From JANXYW01 sp031400455 (lineage in GTDB: Bacteria > Chloroflexota > Dehalococcoidia > DSTF01 > JACRBR01): a DNA stretch of 64,000 nt. Positions 52,575 through 62,079 of the stretch are shown here, piece after piece. The notes under the pieces are model-generated. The model was given only the letters and a program-made list of their open reading frames with translations, searched no databases and was not told the origin of the DNA. The stretch covers positions 1 to 64,000 of the forward strand of contig JANNPX010000010.1 of assembly GCA_031400455.1 (NCBI GenBank), in the 5' to 3' direction. Each line of letters begins with the position of its first letter. Within the stretch, counting starts at the first letter, position 1. Position numbers and translations under genes: made by a program.

Positions 52575-53417
52575 CTAGTTGAGCGCGGCGGTCTTGAGGA
52601 CGGTGCCGCCGGTATGAGTCGCCGCGCCGGTGGATGGTTCGATGGTGACGGCGTAGCCGCGGAATGCGCCGCGGTCCGGTGGAGCGTCGCCGAGGTTGCG
52701 GACGATGAGCCGGCCCGATCCGGATTCGTCGACGGTGAAGAGGCCGCCGTTCGTCCAGGCGTTCTCGTAGATCACCCACATGCAGTACGACATGCCGGCC
52801 GGCAGCGGCGGCAGATGTGTGGCGACAAGGGCGCCGAGTCCGCCTTCGCGGCTCCAGATGTAGCGGCCCGTGGCTTTGGGGGCCATTTCGGTGCCGGCCA
52901 TGGGAAGCCGCTGCACATCGTCGTGCGAGACGATTTTCAGCATGGCGTCCTGGTTGGATGCGAGGCTGACATTGCTGGCGGACACCTGCACGAGTTCCGT
53001 GCGCATGGTGGCGAACTGGTTGGACTGTGCGGTGGCGGCGGTGCCGACGCGTGCCTCGCGATCGTTGAGATCGTTCACCTGCGTCTGCATGTAGCCGCCC
53101 CAGGTGACTGCGCCGATACCGAAGACGAACGCCGCGGCAGCGGGAGCGAACCACCAGCTTTGCTGCGTGCGCACCGGCGCCTGGCCGGCGAGCGTTGCGG
53201 ACGCCATCACGCGCGCCTTCAGCGAGGGGTCGGCGCTGAAAAGCGGAACCGCGAGGGCGAGCGATGCGGCGGCTTCGACCGCATCGTCGGCGAGCAGTGC
53301 GCACTCGGCGCAGCTGACGATGTGCGCATCGAGTGCGCTCAATTCGACGAGGTCGAGGGCGCCAAGCGCCCAGGCGTCGATGCTTTCGCGTACGGCTTCG
53401 CAGTCGATCTGCATCAC
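52575..53417 (-). CDS. membrane anti-sigma factor (RskA-like)
   Basis: A 280-residue type I membrane protein. The cytoplasmic zinc anti-sigma domain has HIVSCAEC (H-x3-C-x2-C, about residues 32-39). One TM helix lies at about 88-108 (WFAPAAAAFVFGIGAVTWGG), then an extracellular RskA-like domain with the WVIYENAW segment. It should hold the adjacent ECF sigma factor until regulated proteolysis. The start overlaps the sigma gene stop by ATGA. Confidence 0.87.
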   Translation of the reverse strand: MMQIDCEAVRESIDAWALGALDLVELSALDAHIVSCAECALLADDAVEAAASLALAVPLFSADPSLKARVMASATLAGQAPVRTQQSWWFAPAAAAFVFGIGAVTWGGYMQTQVNDLNDREARVGTAATAQSNQFATMRTELVQVSASNVSLASNQDAMLKIVSHDDVQRLPMAGTEMAPKATGRYIWSREGGLGALVATHLPPLPAGMSYCMWVIYENAWTNGGLFTVDESGSGRLIVRNLGDAPPDRGAFRGYAVTIEPSTGAATHTGGTVLKTAALN

Positions 53418-54019
53418 GAGCCGCGGTCTCCCCTCCGGCGCTCTTCGAGCACCACACGCATCTTTTGCATCCCCAGCCGGATGCGGGTCTTCACGGTGCC
53501 CAGCGGCGTGCTGAGTCTTTCCGCGATCTCCTGCTGCGTCAGCCCGCCGAAATACGCGAGCTGTATCGCCAACTTCTGCTCCGGCGGCAGCACCTCCAGC
53601 GCTTTGCGCACTGCGCGCCGCTCATCAGCCAGCACCGTCGCGAGCGCCGGGTCGTCGCGCACGTCGGTGCTGGGCAGCACGTCCTCGACCTCCGACGCCG
53701 CGGCGGGGAGCGCCTCCCGGCGGAGGCGGCGGCCCTGGCTGCGGCGCTCATCGATCGAGCGGTTGCGCGCCACGCTGAGCAGCCACGTGACGAACTTCCC
53801 GCGCTGCAGATCGAACTGCTCCGGCCGGCGCCACACGCGCAGGAATACGTCCTGTGTCACGTCCTGCGCGACGTGCGGGTCGGCCACGACACGGAGCGAT
53901 ACCGAATAGACGAGGTCGCTGTACCGGTCGTAGAGCGCGCCGAACGCCGCGAGGTCCCGGCGGCATAGCCGGGCCATCAGTTCGTCGTCGGGTATTCCCG
54001 CGTGATCCACGCGCTCCAT
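53414..54019 (-). CDS. ECF sigma factor (SigK/RpoE-like)
   Basis: A 201-residue sigma factor. Region 2 is DRYSDLVYSVSLRVV...DVTQDVFLRVWRRPEQFD, with RGKFVTWLLSVARN. Region 4 is LAYFGGLTQQEIAERLSTPLGTVKTRIRLG. It recruits RNA polymerase to stress genes when released by the RskA-like partner encoded downstream. ATG 54019 (MERVDHAG) is preferred over 54064. Confidence 0.9.
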   Translation of the reverse strand: MERVDHAGIPDDELMARLCRRDLAAFGALYDRYSDLVYSVSLRVVADPHVAQDVTQDVFLRVWRRPEQFDLQRGKFVTWLLSVARNRSIDERRSQGRRLRREALPAAASEVEDVLPSTDVRDDPALATVLADERRAVRKALEVLPPEQKLAIQLAYFGGLTQQEIAERLSTPLGTVKTRIRLGMQKMRVVLEERRRGDRGS

Positions 54020-54220
54020 CCTCCAGTACGTCCGGGCGGCCACGCCAGATTCGGGTGGACGCACCCGATCTTATCAGCCGCGACTCCACACCGGCGTTCC
54101 GATCAGAAGATCGCGGATTCTCTGCGGTAATCGTTCGAGAGTGGCGGTTCAAGCTGCAGAAACTGCAATACTGGAGGCCAGCGCGCGCGATTGTGACGTG
54201 CGTAACATAGAGGACTGAAC

Positions 54221-55633
54221 ATGGCTCAGCGACCCGAAACCTACGGCAACCGCCTCCGGGGCAGCGCACCCCGCGGCCGCGTGCGACGCTTCACCAACGT
54301 CGGGCAGATGCTGGCGCGCGTCTTCGCGGGCTACAAGCTGATCAGCCTGCGCGAGAAGCGCAAAGGCACCGAATGGGGCGAAGCGCGCCGCAACAAGCAC
54401 CACTACTGGAGCGCCAACAAGTTCTACGAGGCGGCGGTCAAGAACCAGGGGCTGCTGATCAAGACGGGGCAGTTCCTCGGCACACGTCCTGACGTGCTGC
54501 CGGACGCCTACGTCGACGTGCTGTCCGCGCTGCACGACGAGGTGCCGCCGGAGACGTTCGAGCACATCCGCGCGCACGTCGAGCGCGAACTGGGGCGCCC
54601 GCTGGAGGAGATGTTCACGGAGTTCAGCGAGACGCCCGTCGCGTCGGCGTCGCTGGCGCAGGTGCATCGCGCGGTGTTGAAGGACGGGCGCGTCTGCGCC
54701 GTCAAAGTGCAGTACCCGGGCATCGAGCACATCGTCGATATCGACCTGGCGAACATGTCGTTCTTCATCGGCGTGCTGAACAAGCTCGACCGCTCGATGG
54801 ACTATCGCTTCGTCGCGGAAGAGATGCGCAAGCACATCCCGCTCGAACTGGACTTCATCAACGAAGGCCACAACAACGAGCGCATCGCCGAAGACTTCCG
54901 GTACGTCGACGACATCGTCGTTCCGGATATCTACTGGGAGTACAGCAGCCGGCGCGTGCTGACGATGGAGTACATCGACGGCGTCAAGATCACGGATGCC
55001 GAGGGCATGAAGCGCATGGGCGTTGATCCCGCGGACGTGGCGAAGATCCTGGTGTTCGCGTTCGCCGAGATGATCGTCAAGAACGGCTTCTTCCACGCCG
55101 ACCCGCACCCGGGAAACCTGATGGTGCAGCCAGGCCCCAAGCTGGTGCTGATCGACTTCGGCCAGGCGAAGGAACTGGAGCCGGCGTTCAAGGAAGTGCT
55201 GGTGCGCTTCACGCGCACGCTCCTCGATGGCAACAACCAGGCGATGGGCAAGGCGTTCCGCGACCTCGGCTTTCGCACGAAGAACGATGACGCGGAGGGC
55301 TACGAACAGCTCGGCGATGCCTACGTCGGCAAAGTCGCGAAGCAGATGCAGGAAACGCAGGCCGGATGGGCCGAAGGCGATGTCTTCCAGGAGTCGTACG
55401 AGGACGTGACGAAGATCCTCAAGAAGAACCAGCTTACGGCGATGCCGCCGGAACTGCTGATGGTCGGCCGCGTGTTCGGCCTGCTGAACGGCCTGAGCAA
55501 GACGCTTCAGGCGAAAACGAACATGCTGGTCGCGTTCGCCCAGCTAGCCGACCAGATCGAGGCCGCGAAGGCGAACGGGCACCTGGCCGTGACGGCGGAT
55601 GCCAGCGAAACGCGGCGCCTGCTGGAGGCGTAG
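54221..55633 (+). CDS. ABC1/UbiB/ADCK-like atypical kinase
   Basis: A 470-residue protein kinase-like protein. The KxGQ motif is LLIKTGQFLGTR (about residue 77-88), the A-rich nucleotide loop reads SASLAQVHRA, the lysine strand VCAVKVQYPG, the catalytic loop HADPHPGN and metal Asp in LIDFGQAK. UbiB-type proteins are ATPases that support quinone or lipid metabolism at the membrane; kinase activity is uncertain. It is monocistronic. Confidence 0.9.
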   Translation: MAQRPETYGNRLRGSAPRGRVRRFTNVGQMLARVFAGYKLISLREKRKGTEWGEARRNKHHYWSANKFYEAAVKNQGLLIKTGQFLGTRPDVLPDAYVDVLSALHDEVPPETFEHIRAHVERELGRPLEEMFTEFSETPVASASLAQVHRAVLKDGRVCAVKVQYPGIEHIVDIDLANMSFFIGVLNKLDRSMDYRFVAEEMRKHIPLELDFINEGHNNERIAEDFRYVDDIVVPDIYWEYSSRRVLTMEYIDGVKITDAEGMKRMGVDPADVAKILVFAFAEMIVKNGFFHADPHPGNLMVQPGPKLVLIDFGQAKELEPAFKEVLVRFTRTLLDGNNQAMGKAFRDLGFRTKNDDAEGYEQLGDAYVGKVAKQMQETQAGWAEGDVFQESYEDVTKILKKNQLTAMPPELLMVGRVFGLLNGLSKTLQAKTNMLVAFAQLADQIEAAKANGHLAVTADASETRRLLEA

Positions 55634-55709
55634 CGGCAGTAGGGCTGATGGCGTGGCATCGACGGTGTTGAACCGTCGGCGGTACTCGCCAGAGTATCCT
55701 CCACACGTG

Positions 55710-56324
55710 ATGACGATGCGGCGTGGCGAGTTTCGGCAAGTTACCCTTGGATTCGTCGCCTTGTGCATCGGCATCTTCGTCACCGCGTGCGACACAAGCC
55801 GAGATTCGGCCAAGCCGTCGTCGCTCGACGTAGGCCGGGCACGGTTCCAAACCGCGATTGCTCTCCCGAGTCGGACGTATCGGGTTTACTGGCTAGGAAA
55901 CAGTCTCACCGCGTCCGGGCTCGTCCTGCGCGGCCCACTAATCGGCGGGTTCGAAGAACCCCTCGACGATGCCGTTCGGTTCGACTACAACTCCGTGCCC
56001 CCTGTGGCTAGCCTCTCGATCACGTTGATGAGCTCGGCGCAGTGGGCGGCCGTTCGGGATCGAGTGCTTCGACAGGGGCCCGACCACCCGACGACTCGCC
56101 AGCTGACCGTGGCTAGCGCGGCAGCGACGCTATACACGACACCGGGGGGAACTGGCCGGCCTGTGGGCGCCTTGTCTTTGATCATCCAGTTAGGCGACAC
56201 GGTCGTCTACGCGAGCACTAGTTCTGTCGGCGCGGCAACTCCGGGTGGACCCGAAGCAAACCCGCTCATCGATGAGGCGACCTTCCTCGGCGTCATGCAG
56301 AACCTGCGGCCGTATCCTCAATAG
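55710..56324 (+). CDS. lipoprotein of unknown function
   Basis: A 204-residue exported protein. Signal peptide with lipobox FVTAC (cysteine 27), then a ~175-residue beta-rich domain (TYRVYWLGNSLTASGL, VASLSITLMSS, ALSLIIQLGDTVVYAS). I do not recognise the family. ATG 55710 starts the signal peptide; the longer frame upstream is not protein-like. Confidence 0.6.
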   Translation: MTMRRGEFRQVTLGFVALCIGIFVTACDTSRDSAKPSSLDVGRARFQTAIALPSRTYRVYWLGNSLTASGLVLRGPLIGGFEEPLDDAVRFDYNSVPPVASLSITLMSSAQWAAVRDRVLRQGPDHPTTRQLTVASAAATLYTTPGGTGRPVGALSLIIQLGDTVVYASTSSVGAATPGGPEANPLIDEATFLGVMQNLRPYPQ

Positions 56325-56376
56325 TCGTTTATGCGGCAGGTCCGCCACTCACACCGTGACCAGCCCCGCATCGTAC

Positions 56377-56583
56377 TCAGCTGTCGCCCTTCCGCTGCTT
56401 GGAGCCGGCCGCCCCGAGAAGCGGCGAGCCCGCGCCAATGAGGAAGCCGAGGTCGTACCAGTTGCCGCTGCGCGCCTCGTTGTAGAAGGGGTACCGGTCC
56501 CAGGCGTCGAAGGCGTGGGCGATCAGGACGACCCACGCGGACAGGCCATTCCAGAATCCCCACAGGGCGTCTTGCCACCACAT
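56377..56583 (-). CDS. small membrane protein, one or two TM helices
   Basis: A 68-residue protein: MWWQDALWGFWNGLSAWVV forms the first hydrophobic stretch, followed by HAFDAWDRYPFYNEARSGNWYDLGFLIGAG. GAGGAG stands 7 bases before the ATG at 56583; ATG 56604 is possible. The gene is often seen as a short conserved hypothetical in high-GC bacteria. Function unknown. Confidence 0.6.
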   Translation of the reverse strand: MWWQDALWGFWNGLSAWVVLIAHAFDAWDRYPFYNEARSGNWYDLGFLIGAGSPLLGAAGSKQRKGDS

Positions 56584-56624
56584 AACGTGCTCCTCATTTG
56601 CCATTGCTCCATCGCCCGATGCGG

Positions 56625-56924
56625 CTACAACTGCGGCAGTGGCTCGGCGTCGTACAACTGTATCGCAGTCTGGTCGCTCGCCAGCTTGCTCGCCGCACGC
56701 ACGAAGGCGCCCGACTCCGGCACGGCGAAGTGCGCGGCGACGGCAGCGCGGTCCTGCCCTGCCTCGAAGAAGAACAGCCGAAGCGGATTCTCGGCGTCGA
56801 TGTGGACGTCGTGCGAGAGGCATCCGGGTTCGACACGGGAGCGCTGCGTGTGTTCGAGGCAGAGCGCGCGCAGTTCGTCGAAGGTGTCGGGGCGGGCGGT
56901 GACGGATCCGGTGATGATGATCAT
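56625..56924 (-). CDS. ABM-family (quinol monooxygenase-like) protein
   Basis: A 99-residue ferredoxin-like fold protein: ITGSVTARPDTFDELR, then EPGCLSHDVHIDAENPLRLFFFEAG (first and second strands in parts) and the conserved FAVPESGAFV region. It resembles YgiN-type quinol monooxygenases. It is shorter-ended than the ABM gene at 48136, with which it shares the fold only. Partner and substrate unknown. Confidence 0.8.
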   Translation of the reverse strand: MIIITGSVTARPDTFDELRALCLEHTQRSRVEPGCLSHDVHIDAENPLRLFFFEAGQDRAAVAAHFAVPESGAFVRAASKLASDQTAIQLYDAEPLPQL

Positions 56925-57186
56925 TGCTGGTGTCCCTCTCCAGTAGGCGTTCCCCGCCGCGTCTGCGCACAATACGATGTGGGCCCACCTGCGACCATCG
57001 CAGCCGACAGCATCGAAGACCCGCTGCGGGCGAAAAAACACGAAACTGCCAAACAAGCTCGATCGCAGATTCAGTGTGCGACATAATGCGCCAAGTCTGG
57101 CCGCAAGTGGCAGCAGCAACGCCGTCGATTGATCCGCCGCGCCGCCCGGCGTATGCTGCTCGCACCTACGCCGGAATGGAGTTTGC

Positions 57187-58407
57187 ATGACGGAACGCGC
57201 GCTGTCTGATGTGCGGGTGGTCGATATCTCGCAGGGGATCGCGGGGCCGTACGCGACGAAGCTGCTGGCCGATTCCGGCGCGCTCGTCACGAAGGTGGAG
57301 CCGCCGACGGGCGACTACTCGCGGCGGCTGGGCCCGTTCCCGAACGATCTGCCCGATCCCGAGAAGTCGGGGCTGTACCTGCACCTCAACACCAGCAAGC
57401 GCAGCGTGACGCTCGATGTCTCCGTGACGTCGGGGCAGGTCGTGCTGAAGAAGATGCTGGCGAACGCGGACGTCTTCGTGTGCGGCGAGAAGGCATCGAC
57501 GCTGAAGACGTGGGGGTTGTCGTACGACGACCTCAAGTCGGACTTCCCTGATCTCGTAGTCGCTCAGGTGTCGCCGTTCGGCGCGACGGGGCCGTACGCC
57601 GACTACGACGGTAACAGCCTGACGGCGATGGCGATGAGCACGATCATGTACAACACCGGCGAGCCCGACCGCGAGCCGCTGGTGACCGGTGGCGAGCCGG
57701 GCGAATATCTCGCCGGCGTGCAGCTCTGGATCGGGATCCTCGCGGCGCTGGAGAATCGCGCGAAGAACGGCGGCGGCGACCATGTCGACCTGTCGATGGC
57801 GGAAGCCGCGGCGGCGGCGGACGAGTACAACTCGGCGATGTACGCGTTCCAGGGCGCCATCCGGCGGCGCTATTACTCGCGCCACATCTTCGGCTATCCG
57901 AACGACATCATGGCGTGCGCCGACGGGCACGTGGTGGTGATCCCGGGCGCGGGCGGATTTCCGTCGCCGCTGGCGCCGGACACGATCTCGCCGATGGCGC
58001 TGCTGCTAGAAGACATCGAGCTGGACAAGACGACGTTCTTCACGCAGATGGGGGAGCGGATGATCGGCTGGCGCGAGTTCGAGGCGCTGATGCAGCCGTA
58101 CCTCTCGACGCATACGGCCATGGAGATCGTGATGACGGCGCAGGCGCTGCGTCTGCCGTTTGCGTTCGTGCCGTCGCCCGAGGACCTGCTGTCCGACGAG
58201 CATCTCGCGGAGCGCGCGTTCTTCGAGAAGGTCGACACAAAGGCGGGCGCGCTGACGATCCCCGGCCAGCCGTTCAAGATGTCGGAGACGCCGCTGAGCG
58301 CATCGCCCGCGCCGGAGCGCGGAAACGCGAACGTCGCGGTGCTCGTGGACGAACTGGGGTACGAGAAGGGCGATCTTACGATCCTGAGCGATCGGGGGGT
58401 GCTGTGA
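57187..58407 (+). CDS. class III (CaiB/BaiF) CoA-transferase, subunit 1
   Basis: A 406-residue CoA-transferase family III protein with the N-terminal VVDISQGIAGPYATKLLADSGA motif in parts, the KRSVTLDV strand and the DLSMAEAAAAADEYNSAMYA segment. The usual catalytic Asp position appears as Glu173 (PGEYLAG). It overlaps the next gene by GTGA and forms a two-gene pair with it, as in the BbsEF and SmtAB heteromers. Substrate unknown; a carboxylic acid. Confidence 0.85.
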   Translation: MTERALSDVRVVDISQGIAGPYATKLLADSGALVTKVEPPTGDYSRRLGPFPNDLPDPEKSGLYLHLNTSKRSVTLDVSVTSGQVVLKKMLANADVFVCGEKASTLKTWGLSYDDLKSDFPDLVVAQVSPFGATGPYADYDGNSLTAMAMSTIMYNTGEPDREPLVTGGEPGEYLAGVQLWIGILAALENRAKNGGGDHVDLSMAEAAAAADEYNSAMYAFQGAIRRRYYSRHIFGYPNDIMACADGHVVVIPGAGGFPSPLAPDTISPMALLLEDIELDKTTFFTQMGERMIGWREFEALMQPYLSTHTAMEIVMTAQALRLPFAFVPSPEDLLSDEHLAERAFFEKVDTKAGALTIPGQPFKMSETPLSASPAPERGNANVAVLVDELGYEKGDLTILSDRGVL

Positions 58408-59756
58408 GCCAGCTTCCACTTGAAGGCGTACGCGTCATCGACCTCGCGCAAGTGTTCGCGGGGCCGGCTTGCACGCGCATCCTGGCGGACCTCGGGGCGG
58501 ACGTGATCCGGTTCGAGGCGGCGACCCGGATGGACGTGACGCGCAACTTGATCCTCACGGACAACGACGGCCTCGACCACCATTGGTTGCGCGCGTCGTA
58601 CTTCATTGTCCGTAACGCGAGCAAGCGCGAGATGGTGCTCGACCTCAACAAGGAAGAAGCACGCGAGATCATGCGCAAGCTGATCGCGGGCGCGGATATC
58701 GTCGTCGAGAGCTTCACGCCACGCGTGATGGCGAACTTCGGGCTGGGGTACGACGCTCTGAAGGCGATCAAGCCCGATCTCATCATGATCTCCCTGTCCG
58801 GCTACGGGCAGAACGGGCCGATGCGCGACTACGGCGCGTACGGCATGGGTCTCGAAGCGGCGTCGGGCATCTCGTCGATCACGGGGTACAAGGACGGAGC
58901 GCCGATGCGCTCCGGGCTGTCGTTCACGGATCCGTACTCCGGCTTCGTCGGCGCCGGCGCTGTCCTGACGGCCATGCACTACCGCCGCCGCACCGGCAAG
59001 GGCCAGTACATCGACCTGTCCGAGCAGGAGGCAGCGATCCCGATCATGGGCGCGGCGCTGCTGGAGAAGCAGATGACGGGCCGCGTGACGGAGCGTCAGG
59101 GCGACCGCAGCGACTGGGCCGCGCCGCAGGGCTGCTATCGCTGCGCAGGTGCCGATCGCTGGGCCGTGATCTCGTGCACGGACGATGGCGAGTTCGCGCG
59201 GATGGCGGGCGCGATGGGGCACGCCGAGTGGCTGGACGACGATCGCTTCAACACGGTGCTCGCGCGGCACGAACATCACGACGAGCTGGACGCCGCGATT
59301 ACAGAGTGGACGTCGACGCGCGACCACTACGACGTGATGCACACGCTGCAGAAGGCGGGCGTGAAGGCGGCGGCGGTGCTGGACGGGAAAGAGATCCTGT
59401 TCGACCCGCAGTTCAAGGCGCGCGGGCACTTCGACGTCGTCGATCAGCCGATGCTGGGCAAGCGGCCGGTGCCGCGGCACCTGGCGGCGAAGTTCGGGCG
59501 CTTTGAGGCGAAGGCGCGGCGGCCTGCACCGACACTCGGGCAGCACAATGATGAGGTGCTGAAGGAGATCGGCTACTCCGACGCCGAGATCGCAAAGCTG
59601 AAGGAAACGGAGATCATCGCCGACGAGCCGAAGCTGCCCGTACCCGCGCAGTTCATCGCAGCGGCGCTGAAGCTGCCGTACGACCGCTACCTCGAACACG
59701 GCATCCTGCAGGCAATCGAGGCGGACTACCGCGAGCAGCTCGGGATTGCGGATTAG
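58404..59756 (+). CDS. class III (CaiB/BaiF) CoA-transferase, subunit 2
   Basis: A 450-residue CoA-transferase III with VIDLAQVFAGPACTRILADLGADVIRFE (in parts) and the active-site segment TDPYSGFVGAGAV with Asp176. The SGYGQNGPMRDYGAYG stretch is typical. GTG 58404 is used because upstream codons lie in the previous gene. This subunit keeps the catalytic Asp while the partner has Glu, suggesting one active and one structural subunit. Confidence 0.86.
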   Translation: MSQLPLEGVRVIDLAQVFAGPACTRILADLGADVIRFEAATRMDVTRNLILTDNDGLDHHWLRASYFIVRNASKREMVLDLNKEEAREIMRKLIAGADIVVESFTPRVMANFGLGYDALKAIKPDLIMISLSGYGQNGPMRDYGAYGMGLEAASGISSITGYKDGAPMRSGLSFTDPYSGFVGAGAVLTAMHYRRRTGKGQYIDLSEQEAAIPIMGAALLEKQMTGRVTERQGDRSDWAAPQGCYRCAGADRWAVISCTDDGEFARMAGAMGHAEWLDDDRFNTVLARHEHHDELDAAITEWTSTRDHYDVMHTLQKAGVKAAAVLDGKEILFDPQFKARGHFDVVDQPMLGKRPVPRHLAAKFGRFEAKARRPAPTLGQHNDEVLKEIGYSDAEIAKLKETEIIADEPKLPVPAQFIAAALKLPYDRYLEHGILQAIEADYREQLGIAD

Positions 59757-59809
59757 GCGTAGTCTCCGACGGCACCCCTCACGTCGCCGCGCCGAGTAGA
59801 ATCAGCTTC

Positions 59810-60862
59810 ATGGAACCGCAGATTGAATACGCGACGGCGGCCGACGGCGTGCGCATCGCGACGCTGGCGCTGGGCGAGCCGAGCGGCACGCCGGTGCTCT
59901 TCGCGGCGACACCCCCGTGGAGTCACGTCCTGCAGGAGTATCGCATCCCTCCGGTGCGCGCATGGCTCGACGCGATCGGTCAGACCGCGAGCATTGTGCG
60001 CTACGACTGCCGCGGCACCGGGCTCTCCGATCGCGAACCGCAGGATTTCTCGATCGAGGCGCAGGTTCGCGACATGGAAGCCGTGGCCGATCACTACGAC
60101 ATGAAGTCGTTCGCACTCTGGGCGGCGATCGGCGGCAGTCCGGCGTCGATTGTCTACTCGGCGCGACATCCTGACCGCGTGTCGCACCTGTTCCTCTGGG
60201 CCGGCTACGCGCGTGGCGCGCTGCTGTTCCGCCGCGCTGAGTCGAGCGGCCTCGGCGCATTGCTGAAGAAGAACTGGGAGATGTACACCGACACGTACGC
60301 CCAGACAGCGTTCGGCTGGCCGGACAGCGCGACCGGGGCGCAGTACGCCGAACTAACGCGCGCCGCGATTTCGCAAGAAGGGATGGTCGCGTTCGTGCGG
60401 ACGATGGCTGATGTCGACGTCACGGCCGAAGCGCGGGAAGTACGCTCGCCGACGCTGGTAATGACGCGGAAGGACTCGAAGTGGTCGGGAGTCGACGACG
60501 CCCGCGAATTGTCGTCGCTCATTCCCTCCTCACGCCTGCTCGTCCTCGAAGGGTCTTCTCCGGCGCCATTCCTCGGCGCTACCGCACCGATCGTCGCGGC
60601 CATAAACGAGTTCATCGCGATGGAGGCGATATCGCGCCGGGCGAAGCGGCCGGCCGTGCCGCTGACGCAGCGCGAGGCGCATGTGCTACGCCTGCTGGCC
60701 AACGGTCAGACAGGCAAGGAGATCGCCGCCGAGCTTGGGATCAGCGTTTCGACGGCGCAGCGGCACATCGCCAACATCTACGCGAAGATCGGCACGCGTG
60801 GCCGCGTCGAGGCGGCTGCATACGCCTTCGAGCAGGGGATGGTTCGCCCGCAGCAGTCGTAG
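59810..60862 (+). CDS. alpha/beta-hydrolase-fold sensor fused to LuxR-type DNA-binding domain
   Basis: A 350-residue regulator. Residues 1-275 form an alpha/beta-hydrolase domain with the oxyanion-region RYDCRGTGLSD. The nucleophile elbow, normally G-x-S-x-G, reads WAAIGG (Ala106 in place of Ser), so hydrolysis is unlikely. Residues about 280-345 are a LuxR/GerE helix-turn-helix (LTQREAHVLRLLANGQTGKEIAAEL...). It probably binds an ester- or lactone-like ligand and regulates nearby genes. Confidence 0.87.
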   Translation: MEPQIEYATAADGVRIATLALGEPSGTPVLFAATPPWSHVLQEYRIPPVRAWLDAIGQTASIVRYDCRGTGLSDREPQDFSIEAQVRDMEAVADHYDMKSFALWAAIGGSPASIVYSARHPDRVSHLFLWAGYARGALLFRRAESSGLGALLKKNWEMYTDTYAQTAFGWPDSATGAQYAELTRAAISQEGMVAFVRTMADVDVTAEAREVRSPTLVMTRKDSKWSGVDDARELSSLIPSSRLLVLEGSSPAPFLGATAPIVAAINEFIAMEAISRRAKRPAVPLTQREAHVLRLLANGQTGKEIAAELGISVSTAQRHIANIYAKIGTRGRVEAAAYAFEQGMVRPQQS

Positions 60863-60997
60863 GGCTACATACTTCCTGTCACCTCACGCCACGCTTGCTC
60901 CCGACGCTGCTACCGGCTGTGGTGCGTTTGCACGATGGCATTCGGCGCGCCGGCGCGTATCATCGCGGTGTACGGACGGATTAGAGGAGGTGCGACG

Positions 60998-61384
60998 GTG
61001 ACGATCGCGCGGTTCGGGACGATCGTGTTGTTGCTGGCAGGCGTGTTCTTCCTGGTGCCGGGGATATGGGCGTTCGTGGCGCCGCACTCGTTCTACGATC
61101 AGCTTGCGCCGTTTCCGCCGTACAACCGGCATCTGGTGCACGATATCGGCGCGTTCCAGATCGGCATCGGCGTGGCGCTGCTGCTGGCGCTTCGGTTGAA
61201 CGATGCGCGGTTCGTCGCGTTCGCGGGTGCGGCAGCGGGTGCGACGGTGCACGTGCTATCACACTTCGTCGATCACGATCTTGGCGGCAAGGACACGGAC
61301 GTGTTCGTGTTCGGGGCGGTCGCCGTGCTGCTCGTCATCGCTGCCGCTCTGCGATGGAGCGTGGCGCGCGGCGAATCGGCGTAG
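60998..61384 (+). CDS. small four-helix membrane protein
   Basis: A 128-residue protein with four hydrophobic helices (IVLLLAGVFFLVPGIWAF, FQIGIGVALLLALRL, FAGAAAGATVHVLSHFVDH, VFVFGAVAVLLVIAAAL). Helix 3 carries conserved-looking His residues. GTG 60998 is chosen because GAGGAGG ends 8 bases before it. Family unknown. Confidence 0.68.
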   Translation: MTIARFGTIVLLLAGVFFLVPGIWAFVAPHSFYDQLAPFPPYNRHLVHDIGAFQIGIGVALLLALRLNDARFVAFAGAAAGATVHVLSHFVDHDLGGKDTDVFVFGAVAVLLVIAAALRWSVARGESA

Positions 61385-61459
61385 CCTCTGCGCTGGCACC
61401 GGTCGTCTGCATCGCATTGGACCTCGCGAGGTGTGGCCGGCGGGTGTACAACGTGATCC

Positions 61460-62053
61460 ATGGAAACGTCCACTCCCGAGACGCTCGAGGGAACGTACGT
61501 GCGGCTCGATCCGCTGTCGCATGCGCATCTCGACGGGATCATGCATGCCGGCGAGGATGACGCGATATGGCAGTGGCTGCCGTATCGGCCGCGCACGCGC
61601 GAAGAGTACGCGGCGTGGCTTGAGCACGCGCTCGCCGAGCAGGCTGCCGGGCGAGAAGTGCCGTTCGCGACGATCAACCGTGCGACGGGAGAAGTCGTGG
61701 GCAGCACGCGCCTCTTCTTCGTGAGCCCGCGTGACCGGCGCGTCGAGATAGGCGGCACCTGGTTGGCGCCGAGCGCGCAACGGACGCCGATCAATACGGA
61801 GAGCAAGCTGCTGCTACTGCGGCATTGCTTCGAGACGCTGGGCTGCGTGCGCGTCGAACTGAAAACGGATGCGCGGAACGAGAAGTCACAGCAGGCGATC
61901 GCGCGGATCGGCGCGAAGTACGAGGGCGTGATGCGCAAGCACATGCTGACGCGCGGCGGCTTCTATCGCGACTCGGTGTACTTCGCCATCGTCGACGACG
62001 AGTGGCCGGAGGTGCGCGCGAAGCTCGAAGTGATGCTCGGGAGTTCGCAGTAG
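61460..62053 (+). CDS. GNAT family N-acetyltransferase
   Basis: A 197-residue RimJ/RimL-like acetyltransferase. The acetyl-CoA strand and pyrophosphate loop are seen around GTWLAPSAQRTPINTESKLLLL (in parts), the following HCFETLGCVRVELKTDARNEKSQQAIARIGAKYEG contains the conserved Asn. It transfers an acetyl group to an amine, perhaps a protein N-terminus; substrate unknown. Confidence 0.88.
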   Translation: METSTPETLEGTYVRLDPLSHAHLDGIMHAGEDDAIWQWLPYRPRTREEYAAWLEHALAEQAAGREVPFATINRATGEVVGSTRLFFVSPRDRRVEIGGTWLAPSAQRTPINTESKLLLLRHCFETLGCVRVELKTDARNEKSQQAIARIGAKYEGVMRKHMLTRGGFYRDSVYFAIVDDEWPEVRAKLEVMLGSSQ

Positions 62054-62079
62054 GGCCGACGCTCCTATACCCTGCGGTC

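Noticed and set aside
57894..59699. 601-codon minus-strand frame over the CoA-transferase
   Set aside because: Antisense shadow of a clearly recognisable CoA-transferase, rich in Arg/His and without motifs.
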